A stretch of 64,000 nucleotides of DNA from Pelagomonas calceolata (lineage: Eukaryota; Sar; Pelagophyceae; Pelagomonadales; Pelagomonadaceae), in NCBI GenBank assembly GCA_918797485.1, contig CAKKNE010000006.1:2480001-2544000 (forward strand), read 5' to 3'. Position 1 is the first letter of the stretch. Every line of letters starts with the position of its first letter. Made by a program: the position numbers and the translations under genes. Below, piece after piece: positions 43,918 through 53,627 of this stretch. The notes below the pieces were generated by a model. That model was not told the origin of the DNA. It saw only the letters and a list, made by a program, of their open reading frames with translations, and made no database searches.

Positions 43918-45509
43918 TCAGACGGAGTTCACCTGGCGCAGCAGGTCCTGGAACCAGTCGACCCGCACGTCGAAGGCCTTGCCGCCCTTGATGCGCGGGA
44001 ACTCGATGGCCCGCAGCGAATCACCTCGTTCTTCGTCCTGACCAATACAACCGGAGTTGCCCTTGATGCCGCACTCGACGGCGAGCGTCGCGCAGGCGTT
44101 GATCAGGGCCCGGTCGGCCACGTTCGCCGGGGCCGCTCTCGCCATGTAGCCCGACTTCTGGACCAACACTTTCTCCGCACCGAGCTTCTCCGCAAATTGT
44201 TTGGCAAAATAAGCCCCAGGTTGGACTTTATCGAGCTTCACGTGACCGAACGCGTCCCTAGGTACGGATTCGCCCCGCGCTTCGAGCTGCGCGACGATAT
44301 CATGCACGCCCGCACCTTCCGACAAAAAGATGTTCACGCAGTCGTGCGTGTCCATGACCCTCTTGAGTCGACGAGCCTCGGCGTCGACGTCGATGCGCAC
44401 TTCCGGCACGTAGACGGCATGGAGGCATTTTCTTTGTTTGGTGAGATTCAACCCAGGTAATAGAGGTAAGCCGTGCAACGAGTCCATGTAGGCCTTCGCC
44501 GTCGCCGCCGTCAAGTAGCCACAGTCCCGCCCCATGCACTCGTGGATGATCAACATGCGCGGGTTCGCGGACTGCTCGTTCACGACGTTCGCGAAGAACT
44601 TCGCGCCCTCCTCGGCCGCCGTCCACGCGCCGAGAGACTGCTTGATGGGCACGACGTCGTTGTCGATCGTCTTCGGCATGCCGACGACCGTCACGGGGTA
44701 GTTGTGGCCCTCGAGGTACTCGGCGATCTTGGCCGCCTGCGTGTTCGTGTCGTCGCCGCCGATGGTGTGGAGGATCGTGACCTGGTCCATCATCAGCTGC
44801 TCGGCCGCGCGGTGTAAGGGGTTTTCTCCCTCCACCACCAGGCCGCGCTTGACGCAATCTTCGACATTGGTCAGTTTCACTCTAGAGTTGCCGATCGGGC
44901 TTCCTCCGTGGAGTTGTAATACTGACGCGTTTTCTCGGACGGCGTCCGTGACCTTGACGTGCTCACCCGACAGCAACCCTTTGTAGCCCGAGATGTAGCA
45001 AATAATCTCGATGGAGGGGTTTCTAGCTGTGTACTTCTCGATCAGAAAGCCGACCGAGGACGAGAGGCACGGCGCGAGGCCGCCGGCCGTGAGGATGGCG
45101 ACTTTCGCCTACGGAATGCATAGTTTTGGTTCGTTTCGCGCGCGAGGGGGTGTGGGGTAGCGTGTGTGTGGTAGGTGTGCGGCGCGTCCGCGGCGGCGGC
45201 GTGGGCGGGCCGCGATGGCGCAGATCTAACCGCGCATCTGCCGGCCTTCCGCCGTGCGCACAACAAGTGAATGCGCCGTCCGTCGCACGCGCTCACGGCT
45301 GCCAGCAGCGCTGGAACGTGCAACGGGGCCGCGCGAGCTTTGCCACTGACGCGCAGCGGCCGCGGTTAGGCATGATTTCCGCCGTCTCCTTAGTATCGCT
45401 CGACATTCGGCCGCGGCAGCACGAAGCAACTGGCCGCGAAGCCAGCGCTGCGCGAGGGAGCTATAGAAGGGTTTCTTACCTGTTTCGGTGGTTTGTGATA
45501 CTCAGTCAT
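43918..45509 (-). CDS. PFP: Pyrophosphate-dependent phosphofructokinase; one long intron
   Basis: Exon 1 is 45509-45480 (MTEYHKPPKQ), exon 2 is 45108-43918, 406 residues in total. The intron 45109-45479 (371 nt) has a perfect GTAAGA donor and a CCGTAG acceptor; frames join in phase 0. Exon 2 starts AKVAILTAGGLAPCLSSSVG, the family N-terminus. GGDDTNTQAAKIAEYL, GMPKTIDNDVVPIKQSLG (catalytic Asp pair) and MGRDCGYLTAA follow. GGDD rather than the GGDG of ATP enzymes indicates PPi as phosphoryl donor, so this is a reversible fructose-6-phosphate step of glycolysis. It is shorter than plant PFP subunits and close to the bacterial/protist single-subunit type. Confidence 0.93.
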
Positions 45510-45838
45510 GGTGCCCTCGACCTGTTTGCAGGGTCTGCGGCAAAGCAAGGAAGATCAAATCGGGTTCTTTTTTCGGACGCTTAACACGTCTGAATTCGAC
45601 TGCTCGAATGCTCTTCGACCGCAGACTCGCGTCAAGGGTACAGGCCGCGCTTCGAAGAAAAAAAAGAGCTGCAAAACGGGTTTCTCACGCAATTTTGGCC
45701 TGAAAGTTGCCAGTTAGCAAGTTCCAGGCAGCCAGAAGCTAGGATAAGCATCCCAGGCCTGCCACCTAAGCGCTGCAGAAAGATAGAGAAAGGCGAAAGA
45801 CCGGAGGGCTGTCAACCCAGACAGCACTAAAAGAGAGT
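45510..45838. promoter_or_regulatory. Divergent promoter region of PFK and the kelch gene
   Basis: 329 bp without the GCTAG motif. At 45672-45690 it contains CAAAACGGGTTTCTCACGC, identical to 40739-40757 upstream of the MYND gene, followed by AATTTTGGCC. No coding frame has the expected bias. Confidence 0.45.
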
Positions 45839-47530
45839 ATGGTGCGAGTCACCTTCCACAAGCTGCAAACGACAAAGAGCCCCCCGGGCCGCTGCTCCCA
45901 CTCGGCCACAGCCGTAGACAACGGCGTACTAATACTAGGAGGCGGCCGCGCGAACGACGGCTCGTCGAACGGCCAGCCCGCGTTCGTCCACTTTTGCGAC
46001 GCCTGGTTCCTGGACCCGCAGGACGCGCAGTGGCGCGAACTGACGATCGAGAGCCCATTTACCGCGCGGCGGGGCCACTCCGCCTTGCTGCACGAGCGAC
46101 AACTGATAGTCTTCGGCGGCGTCGCCGACAGCGGCGCGGGCGGCCCCGTGGAGCGATTGATAGAGGGCGACCAGCAGCTCGTTGTTTTTGATGTGGACCG
46201 AGACGTGACACGGCTCTCGCGCACAATGATGGAAACGACGGGCGCGCCGCCGCGGCCGCGACGGGCCCACGCCGCCTGGCTCTCGGGCCATACGATGCTC
46301 GTGTACGGGGGCTTCATGCAGACGCTCCAGGAAATACAGGAGGGCGTGCTCGACGCCATCGACGCGGCGTCGGCGCTCCACGCCTTGGACCTGGCGACGT
46401 GGACGTGGTCGCGCGTCGACGCGCGGCCGCCGATGCGACCGCCCGCGGCCGTGGGAGGCCGAGACGCGTCGGAGGAGTGGGCGCGCCGAGCCTCGCGCGG
46501 CGTCGCCCTCGCGGGGTGCTGCTCCCTCAGAGGTATTTCTGTGCTTGTTGGTGGTGTTAGTTCTACGGTCGGAGTCGGCGGCGGCGTGCTCGGCTATTCC
46601 GCGGGGCAGTGGACCAATTTTAGGGACGCCGGGTCGAGGCGCCACCTCGTCCCTGTCGACGGAGAGGCTTGGACGCCGCGCTGCTCGCCGGCCTGTGCGG
46701 CGTACGGTGACCGCTTCGTGGTGCTCTTCGGCGGGTCGGCGGTGCCGCAGGACATTAACGACGCCGCCCGGGACCTGAACGACGTTGTTGTGTTCGACGT
46801 CGCCGCCCCGCGGGCACCGGCCTGGCGGGCCGCGAACAAGGAATCCCTTCAGGTGACCGGCATTGGCGGGCATCCAGAGGGCCTGCTAACGATCGAGCGC
46901 TGCAACGCCACGGGCGCGGTGGTGGAGACGTTGCATACATTTGAACTGCTAACGGTCGCGCGGGCCACGTTTGATCAACTGAGCGAGACCGGAATGACGA
47001 CTGCCGGCTGGCTCGAGCTGCGTCACGGGCCGGATGTCCTGAAGACGACGGAGTGGCGCGTCCGGACGCCTACGCCATTCGAACGGAACGCCGCGTCGCT
47101 GACATCTATCAAAACTGTGGGCGGCGAGGAGGCGCTTGTGTTGTTTGGTGGAGGCGTCTATCCGGACAGGTATTACGACGACACGCACATTTTACATTTG
47201 GAGGACTTGCCGGCCGCGTCGGCAGCGCCGGCGCGACCCCCGCCGCCGTTGGCGAATCTGTGTCAGACCGCTGTTGCTGGGGAAATTACTGACGACAACG
47301 TGTTCGAAATGCTGATGTTCGCCGACGACCGCCAGTTGGCCGACCTGCGCACGGCTTGTTTGAAACATGTCCAGCTGCGCTGGAGTTCGAACCTTCGTCA
47401 CTGGTGGCACAATGCGCACAACGCGTCGCCCTTCCCTGGCAAGCGACCAGCAGGCGTACCAGGCGCCGACGCCGCGTTGCAGGCCCCGTCCCTCAAAAGC
47501 GACGTCGAACGCGCGCTCCGGGGCATCTGA
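45839..47530 (+). CDS. Kelch-repeat protein with BTB/BACK-like C-terminus
   Basis: 563 residues from ATG 45839. Kelch blades with the GG and spaced Tyr/Trp signature: RCSHSATAVDNGVLILGGG, RRGHSALLHERQLIVFGGVA, RRAHAAWLSGHTMLVYGGF, SVLVGGVSS and DRFVVLFGGSA, then NAASLTSIKTVGGEEALVLF with FGGGV. These form one propeller. The last 90 residues hold a helical end like the BTB C-terminal part and BACK domain (EITDDNVFEMLMFADDRQLA, DLRTACLKHV) without the BTB core, so cullin-3 binding is doubtful. It probably works as a scaffold; partners are unknown. It shares a divergent region with PFK and is convergent with the glycosyltransferase. Confidence 0.85.
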   Translation: MVRVTFHKLQTTKSPPGRCSHSATAVDNGVLILGGGRANDGSSNGQPAFVHFCDAWFLDPQDAQWRELTIESPFTARRGHSALLHERQLIVFGGVADSGAGGPVERLIEGDQQLVVFDVDRDVTRLSRTMMETTGAPPRPRRAHAAWLSGHTMLVYGGFMQTLQEIQEGVLDAIDAASALHALDLATWTWSRVDARPPMRPPAAVGGRDASEEWARRASRGVALAGCCSLRGISVLVGGVSSTVGVGGGVLGYSAGQWTNFRDAGSRRHLVPVDGEAWTPRCSPACAAYGDRFVVLFGGSAVPQDINDAARDLNDVVVFDVAAPRAPAWRAANKESLQVTGIGGHPEGLLTIERCNATGAVVETLHTFELLTVARATFDQLSETGMTTAGWLELRHGPDVLKTTEWRVRTPTPFERNAASLTSIKTVGGEEALVLFGGGVYPDRYYDDTHILHLEDLPAASAAPARPPPPLANLCQTAVAGEITDDNVFEMLMFADDRQLADLRTACLKHVQLRWSSNLRHWWHNAHNASPFPGKRPAGVPGADAALQAPSLKSDVERALRGI

Positions 47531-47565
47531 TGTTTGTGTGTTCAAGTTCCTAATTTTACATGTAT

Positions 47566-50058
47566 TTAAGATAGATTCGAAAGCAGCGTCGCGACCCCAT
47601 AACTAGCCGCGTCGACGCCGCCGCGGAGGCGCTCGAGCATGCCGTCGGGCCGCAGGTGGTCCGCGGCCAGATCGTCGACGACCTTCCGGATCGACACGCC
47701 CAGGTCGTCGCGCGACCGCCAGGCCTCGACCGTCGCCGCGCAGGCCTCGAAGCGCGGCCCAAGCTTCGCCCGCACGACGGCACACACCGCGTCGTCATCA
47801 AATATTTCCAGCAGCGCGGCGGCCTGGTCCGCCGGCACGAACGGTTTGGCCCGCGTCTCCGCGTCGAAGGCCGCGTTGTCCGCGAGGACATCATTAATGA
47901 AATGCTCCTCCGGCTCGACGATCTCGCGCTCCGCCGGCGTCAGCCAGACGTCGCGCCAGGCCAGGCCATACAACGCGAGCTGCCCGCGCGACGCCTCCTC
48001 GTACCCCGCGTCCCATTTCCTATGAATCTTCGACGGTAATACAGGAGGCATGCGGTAGAAGGCCGGCGGCGCGAGGCACTTGATTGGTAAGTTCGCCTTC
48101 CGCGCGACGCGCTGCATGAGCTTGTCGATCGGGACGACGTCGCAGTCCCGCCTTCTACAATGGAATAAGGACTTGGGGAAGCCGTCTCTGATATATGCGA
48201 GGATCTTCTGATAGAGTACCAAAGAGGGCCGGTAGGCGTAGGTGCCCCAGAGCTCATGATTCTGTCCGTCCGTCGTTAGTTCAGGGGCGTCGCTCAATCC
48301 TCGCGGGATGCGTTGTAGCGTGTCCGCGTGTGCGAGATGGCCCAGATAGAGTAAATCACAGGCGTCGTCCAAAACTTTCAGGACGCTTTGCGAAGCGCCC
48401 TCCAATAATGGTCTGACGTTGTCCTCGACGATTAAGGCATCTCGTCGTTCTTGGACCACGCGCATCGCCCGCAGATTCGCCAGCAAGCACCCGAGCACCC
48501 TCCGATTCGCCGGTCGCGCCAGCCCCGCGCAGCGCCCGAACTCCTCCCGTTGCGCGTCGTCGAGCCGCAGATCATCCAACACGTCGCCACAATGCTGCTC
48601 CGTGCGCTTGCGCGTGCGGCAGGCCTCGCCGGGCACGGCCTCGACGAATTCCAGAATGAAGCCCGCGACCGGCCCCGGTGTTCCATCCCCAAAAGCCTTG
48701 CGCGAGATCGCCGCGTCCCAGACGGTCGGTCGTCTTTCAAACGCCGCGAGTAAGGCGTGCTTCCGCGGGCCGCCGCTCGTGATGGCGACGAGGCGCACCT
48801 CCCGTGTTGTAGGTGGTGACGGCGGCGGCGTCGGGGGCTCGTCAGCCGCAGCCGGCGCGCCCGTGCCGTCGTCGGCGTCCGGCGCCGACGGCGCGCCCAC
48901 GCTTTGCGAGGTAAAGTCGACCGCCTCAACGCTAGGACAGGTGCCGAGCAGAGCGGGCCTCTTCCACCGCCTTCGGCGAGACTGGCGGTCCAGCAGCGCC
49001 GAGGCGAACCGCGCGAACCGCCCGCCGCGCGCGACCACGCGCCGTAGGCCCTCGTTCAGCTCCGCATGACTCTCAAGAGTGGGAGGCAGGTACGGCAGCG
49101 TCGGCAGCTTCATCAATGCGAGCTTGCGGTTCAGCGCCGCCAGATCGGCTTTGAAGTCCAAGTCGTGCCCCGTTCCGTCGTCAGCGTCCGGCGCCGGCGG
49201 CGCGCCGCCCGCGCGCGGCGACGGCTCGTAGCGCTTCGGTACGGCGTCGGGGGCCGGCGGGCAGCCACCTTCCGTCATCGACGCCAGCTCGTAGCGCGGG
49301 GCGCGGCGGCCCCGCGCGTCCAGCACGTAAGACACCAGCAGCCAGGCCGCCGTGACGAAAGCGACCGCGTTCGCTAGATAGGCGAGGTAGGCCCCAGGCA
49401 TGCACGTCGGCTCGACGCCGCGGTGCACCGCGCCGCCCTCCGCGGGTTCGCGGTAGGCCACGAGCACGACGGCCGCGAGCGCGACCGCCGCGCCCGCGTA
49501 GACGGCGTCGAGCGAGCTCTGCCGGAAGTCCGCCTTCTTCTCCGACGCGAGGAGGTAGGCTCCTGTCAACAAGCAGCAGCCGATCGCGACGTGCGCGACG
49601 ACGGCTCTCGACGCCCGTTGTGGGTGGCCCACGAACACCAAAGCGACGACGGCCAGGTTGGCGAACCACGCGTCGTGGGTCCTCGCCAGGCGCTCGCCTG
49701 GGCGCGCCCGCGCAAACAGGAGCTCCTGGAGGCCCGCGGCGAGCAAGCAGCGGCCGATCGCGGTGTGCTGGCGCTGGACCAAGTCTCGCCGCGCGAAGTC
49801 CGGCGTGCTGAGGAGCTGGACCCAGGCGATGAGGTAGAGTCCTGCTGCAGCCGAGAGCGCGCCCGCGGCGGCGTAGCACTGCTTCTTGCCGAAGCGCTCG
49901 GGCAAGACAATGAACGCCCCCCAGACGACGCATATGCATGCGAGCGCTATTCCCAGAACGGTGTGCGCCGTCTGCGACGCCTTGCCGTACATCTCCGGCG
50001 TGAGGTTCGAGGGCCCAGCGAAGCGCATCGGCAGCGTCGCGTTGCCGCACAAGACCAT
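47566..50058 (-). CDS. Multi-pass membrane protein fused to a GT25-like glycosyltransferase
   Basis: 830 residues. The first 300 hold about six or seven hydrophobic helices (TVLGIALACICVVWGAFIVL, AGALSAAAGLYLIAWVQLL, VAHVAIGCCLLTGAYLLA, AVYAGAAVALAAVVLVAY, AYLANAVAFVTAAWLLVSYV). A disordered linker contains two APDADDGTG repeats. The C-terminal domain (VRLVAITSGGPRKHALLAAF, CLLANLRAMRVVQERRDALI, VEDNVRP) matches the LPS/collagen galactosyltransferase family GT25, whose EDD metal motif appears as EDN. DACDLLYLGHLAH and YAYRPSLVLYQKIL agree with the family. An active enzyme is uncertain because of the Asn. Copy 9 lies 223 bp upstream. Confidence 0.75.
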   Translation of the reverse strand: MVLCGNATLPMRFAGPSNLTPEMYGKASQTAHTVLGIALACICVVWGAFIVLPERFGKKQCYAAAGALSAAAGLYLIAWVQLLSTPDFARRDLVQRQHTAIGRCLLAAGLQELLFARARPGERLARTHDAWFANLAVVALVFVGHPQRASRAVVAHVAIGCCLLTGAYLLASEKKADFRQSSLDAVYAGAAVALAAVVLVAYREPAEGGAVHRGVEPTCMPGAYLAYLANAVAFVTAAWLLVSYVLDARGRRAPRYELASMTEGGCPPAPDAVPKRYEPSPRAGGAPPAPDADDGTGHDLDFKADLAALNRKLALMKLPTLPYLPPTLESHAELNEGLRRVVARGGRFARFASALLDRQSRRRRWKRPALLGTCPSVEAVDFTSQSVGAPSAPDADDGTGAPAAADEPPTPPPSPPTTREVRLVAITSGGPRKHALLAAFERRPTVWDAAISRKAFGDGTPGPVAGFILEFVEAVPGEACRTRKRTEQHCGDVLDDLRLDDAQREEFGRCAGLARPANRRVLGCLLANLRAMRVVQERRDALIVEDNVRPLLEGASQSVLKVLDDACDLLYLGHLAHADTLQRIPRGLSDAPELTTDGQNHELWGTYAYRPSLVLYQKILAYIRDGFPKSLFHCRRRDCDVVPIDKLMQRVARKANLPIKCLAPPAFYRMPPVLPSKIHRKWDAGYEEASRGQLALYGLAWRDVWLTPAEREIVEPEEHFINDVLADNAAFDAETRAKPFVPADQAAALLEIFDDDAVCAVVRAKLGPRFEACAATVEAWRSRDDLGVSIRKVVDDLAADHLRPDGMLERLRGGVDAASYGVATLLSNLS

Positions 50059-50280
50059 GGATGACTGATATTGGCTGCAGGTCGAGGATTGAGCTCTGCG
50101 CGCCTTGTTTTAGCTCACTGAAATGGCTGCACCCTGAGCATGAGCAGTACGCGCTGCTAGCGCAAAAATGGACTAGGCAGGCCGACCGGCGATGGACACG
50201 AGTTGCCTGACAGCTCTTTGCTTTGCTTGGCTTGCACTTGCAGGCTAGCTTTGCAGCTTTTTGCCGGTGTGGCCTAGATT

Positions 50281-50304
50281 GCTAGTGTCTTACTAACCGC
50301 TAGG
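50281..50304 (+). promoter_or_regulatory. Intergenic GCTAG motif, copy 9
   Basis: Reads GCTAGTGTCTTAC, TAA, CCGCTAGG. It lies between the divergent glycosyltransferase (ATG 223 bp) and the ABC transporter (ATG 201 bp). The preceding TTTGCAGCTTTTTGCCGG is a T-tract of the kind found beside other copies. Confidence 0.8.
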
Positions 50305-50504
50305 TGCCAATTACCCAAATCGAGCGCGTGCATCGCCTCCGCAGCGCATAGCTGAGTCGCAGACGTCTCCGAGCAGCCGCAAACGAGCCCAGACAAATCG
50401 CTGACTGGCACTCGCAAGCCTGCCCGGCGCTCGCTCCCACAACAAGCACAGCAGAGCAACACACGTAAGTGCTGCAAAACGCCGCCGCCGCGACAAGAAA
50501 CGGC

Positions 50505-52715
50505 ATGGAGGCCCTCACCCTCGCCTGCGCCGGCGCCGAGGCCTTGGTCGGCGTCGCCGGCATCATCGTCGACCAGAACAAGTCGTTCCACTACGACGCG
50601 TCGCTCGAGGACGCTCTCGCAGCGTTAGCGTTCTGCGCATTAGTGACGCTTGTACTAAGACAACAAGAGCGCCACGGCTTGGCCGCCTTCGCCTCCGTGG
50701 TAGGTTTGCTCTACGGCGGTGCCAAGGGCCTTGTCATCGGCCTCTCGCACCACTCGGTGAACACGGCATCTATTGTACTGTGCGCCGTATGCGGTGTCCT
50801 CGCGGTCGGGTCCATCGCGGGCTCCCTGCGGGAACGCCGCATCCTGCGAGATAATGATGATTACCAGCTGCTCGAGGACGGCGCCAAGCCCGCGCGCCTG
50901 TCAGCCTACGCGATATTACGCTTACTGAAACCTTACTTCTGGCCCCGGAGTTTAGTTGGAAGATTAGCTGTGTTCTCCACTCTACTCTTCGTCATACTGA
51001 GCAAGGTCTGCACGGTAGTGGCGCCACTAGTATTAGCGAGTGCTGCGGACGCCGTCGCCGCGAGGGACAAGAATGGAGTACATAAAGCAATAAAAATGTC
51101 GCTGTTCTACGCTCTATTAACGTTCACGGGCAAGGTGATGAAGGAATGTCAATCCCTAGCTTACCTAAATGTGCAAAAATACGCCTTCATCGACCTGTCC
51201 TCAGATACCTTCGCGCACCTCCATTCGTTATCTCTACAGTGGGCTTTGTCCAAGAAGATGGGCGAGGTCGTGAGAATTACCGACAGAGGAATAGCTGGCT
51301 GTGACACGTTTATGAAGTATGGGGTCCTGTACATAGGACCGTCGATCGGGGAGGCGGTCGCGGTCTGTATCCTCTTCTACGTCCATTTCAAGCTCTGGAG
51401 TCTCTCGTTATTAGTCTTTGGTGCTGTGGGTGCGTACGCCATCTTAACCGTAAAGATGACCTTGTGGCGGAAGCGCTTCCGCTCCGCCATGAACAAGTCG
51501 GACAACGCGTGGCACGACCGCCTGACGGATTCGCTGGTCAACTTCGAAACCGTAAAATATTTTACTGCTGAGGCGTACGAGAACGAACAATTTTCCCGAG
51601 AGATCGCCAAGTACCAGAAGAGCTCCGTCTCAGTACAAGCATCTCTATCCGCATTGAACATCAGCCAGCAGGTTATTTTATGTGGTTGTTTAGGAGGGGC
51701 CATGGCTCTTTCTGCCTTAGCGGTTCACAAAGGCGAAGCCAGTGTAGGAGGCTTCGTGGCCGTCAACGTCTGGGTCATCAACTTGTTTGCGCCTTTAAAT
51801 TTCCTCGGGACGGTCTACAACGCTCTCATCACGGCTACTGTAGACTTAAGGAATTTATCAGAGCTACTTGCACAAAAGCCGCTCGTCAAAGACGGTCCCG
51901 CGGAGCACCCGGCGCTCGCTTCCAAAAGCCCTATTGGGGTGGCTTTTGCGGATGTCAAGTTCCGGTATCCCGGCGTCACGGCAGTAGACGCCGGTTTGAA
52001 GCAGGTGTCCTTCGAGGTTAAAGCGGGGACGTCATTAGGCATCGTCGGCCCCACCGGTGCGGGCAAGTCGACGATAGCCCGGTTACTGTTTCGCTTCTTC
52101 GATGTGGAAGGGGGTTCCGTGAGCGTGGGCGGTCTCGATGTTCGTAGTGTCACACAAGCGTCTTTGCGACGGCTCATGGGCGTCGTGCCGCAGGACACGG
52201 TCCTGTTCAACTCTTCCTTAGATTACAATATAAGGTACGGCAAGCGGAACTGCTCTACGGAAGAACGCGACGACGCCGCGAAACATGCATCTCTCAGTGC
52301 TTTCGTTAGTCGCTTAGAGGAGGGCTGGGACACGGTTGTGGGCGAGCGCGGGCTGAAACTGAGTGGGGGCGAGAAGCAGCGCGTGGCCATCGCGCGGTTG
52401 TTCGTCAAGAATCCTCCGATAGTGCTGCTCGACGAAGCGACCTCGGCTTTGGACTCGCGGACCGAGGCGGACATCCAGGGCGCTTTAGCGGCGCTGTCGT
52501 CCGATCGCACGTCCGTGACCATCGCGCATCGATTGGGCACGATCTCGAATTGCGATGCGATCATCGTGTTGAATGCCGGAAGGATCACGGAGCGCGGGTC
52601 GCACGCGGAATTGCTGGCGCTCGAGGGCGAGTACAAGGCCATGTGGGACGCGCAAGCTAGGAATTCGGAGGCCGAGGAGGTCAAGGAGGAGCCTTCCGAG
52701 GCCGAGCCCCAGTGA
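50505..52715 (+). CDS. ABC half transporter, ABCB6/HMT1/ATM1-like
   Basis: 736 residues from ATG 50505. About four extra N-terminal membrane helices precede a six-helix ABC core; MGEVVRITDRGIAGCDTF and DSLVNFETVKYFTAEAYE (the NFETVKYF signature of the ATM1/ABCB6/HMT1 group) lie in it. The nucleotide-binding domain is complete: Walker A VGPTGAGKST, Q-loop VVPQDTVLFN, signature LKLSGGEKQRVAIARLF, Walker B IVLLDEATSALDS, and the H-loop TIAHRLG. The family moves glutathione conjugates, heme precursors or phytochelatin-bound metals across vacuolar or mitochondrial membranes. The N-terminal extension favours the ABCB6/HMT1 type; orthology is not proven. The tail is Glu-rich. Confidence 0.93.
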   Translation: MEALTLACAGAEALVGVAGIIVDQNKSFHYDASLEDALAALAFCALVTLVLRQQERHGLAAFASVVGLLYGGAKGLVIGLSHHSVNTASIVLCAVCGVLAVGSIAGSLRERRILRDNDDYQLLEDGAKPARLSAYAILRLLKPYFWPRSLVGRLAVFSTLLFVILSKVCTVVAPLVLASAADAVAARDKNGVHKAIKMSLFYALLTFTGKVMKECQSLAYLNVQKYAFIDLSSDTFAHLHSLSLQWALSKKMGEVVRITDRGIAGCDTFMKYGVLYIGPSIGEAVAVCILFYVHFKLWSLSLLVFGAVGAYAILTVKMTLWRKRFRSAMNKSDNAWHDRLTDSLVNFETVKYFTAEAYENEQFSREIAKYQKSSVSVQASLSALNISQQVILCGCLGGAMALSALAVHKGEASVGGFVAVNVWVINLFAPLNFLGTVYNALITATVDLRNLSELLAQKPLVKDGPAEHPALASKSPIGVAFADVKFRYPGVTAVDAGLKQVSFEVKAGTSLGIVGPTGAGKSTIARLLFRFFDVEGGSVSVGGLDVRSVTQASLRRLMGVVPQDTVLFNSSLDYNIRYGKRNCSTEERDDAAKHASLSAFVSRLEEGWDTVVGERGLKLSGGEKQRVAIARLFVKNPPIVLLDEATSALDSRTEADIQGALAALSSDRTSVTIAHRLGTISNCDAIIVLNAGRITERGSHAELLALEGEYKAMWDAQARNSEAEEVKEEPSEAEPQ

Positions 52716-52736
52716 GTAAGAGGTCTTTTGTTATTT

Positions 52737-52759
52737 CTAGTGTCTTACTGGCCGCTAGC
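52737..52759 (+). promoter_or_regulatory. Intergenic GCTAG motif, copy 10
   Basis: Reads CTAGTGTCTTAC, TG, GCCGCTAGC, starting 22 bp after the ABC transporter stop and 231 bp before ATG 52990. Both genes are on the plus strand, so it most likely serves the downstream gene. Confidence 0.8.
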
Positions 52760-52989
52760 CCTGGCACGCGCCGCGTTTTTGCTCGAATTTCGTCCGCAGA
52801 ACCAATTCACGGCCCGATAGTGGCACGCGGCCTTCGAGTGCGCAACACGGCGACCACGGATCGCGGGGTCAAAGAGCTATCTCTTGCTAGGATTGGTGTC
52901 TGGTTGGCAATTTAGCTGGCGTGTGGCCTAATACATATCTCTTGTCCGTCTCGCCTCTAAAGTCGACTCCCAGGAGGCGCACGGTACCG

Positions 52990-53571
52990 ATGTTTCGCCT
53001 CGGTTTCGTGGGCTCGATCTTCACGACCGGCGTGGTCACGGGCCAGGCGGTTAACGACGCGAACCGCGTCAACCGGCAGACCTCGGATCAACTGCTGGAC
53101 AATGAGATACTCGTCGCCGAGACGAAATTGAAGAAAGCCAAGGCGTCGCAAGGGAGATGCTGCGGCGCGTCCGAGCGCACGGTCGCACGACTCGAAGCGC
53201 GTCTCGCGAAGCTGCGCCTGGTCAAGGAGGACCGGGCGACCTTCGACGTCGTTGTGCCGCCGGGGGGGCATGCGGGCGCGCTCCTCCAAGTAACGGACCC
53301 AATGGGCCGCGTCGTCAACGCGACCGTGCCCGACGGCCTCCGCGAGGGCGACACGTTCTCGCTGCCCTACGTCGACAAGCTACCCGTCGCGGCGGCGACG
53401 GCGACTCCGGCCAACACGCCCCTGTCGCAAGCCGTCCCTTCGAGCAGCTCTAGCGGCGCGCCGACGGGCGGCGACGGCGAGCCGTCCGGGTCGTCCGGCC
53501 CGTCGAGCCGCTCGAGCGCCCACCAGAGTGTCATCTCCGAACAGCCGACACTCCAGAGCGATCCCAGTTGA
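52990..53571 (+). CDS. Hypothetical protein with coiled coil and Gly/Pro beta module
   Basis: 193 residues from ATG 52990. A short hydrophobic N-terminus (MFRLGFVGSIFTTGVVTGQA) could be a signal anchor. A coiled coil (DNEILVAETKLKKAKASQGR, RTVARLEARLAKLRLVKEDR) follows. Then comes a module VVVPPGGHAGALLQVTDPMG, NATVPDGLREGDTFSLPYVD that resembles the N-terminal module of the GIDE protein at 18420; such 'PPG' modules recur in stramenopile proteins. The last 60 residues are Ser/Gly-rich and disordered. A longer frame from GTG 52921 is rejected. The function is unknown. Confidence 0.7.
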   Translation: MFRLGFVGSIFTTGVVTGQAVNDANRVNRQTSDQLLDNEILVAETKLKKAKASQGRCCGASERTVARLEARLAKLRLVKEDRATFDVVVPPGGHAGALLQVTDPMGRVVNATVPDGLREGDTFSLPYVDKLPVAAATATPANTPLSQAVPSSSSSGAPTGGDGEPSGSSGPSSRSSAHQSVISEQPTLQSDPS

Positions 53572-53627
53572 GGCCGACTACGCCGATTGACATTCACGCT
53601 CAGTTCGTAATTCACACTTGATTCTTA

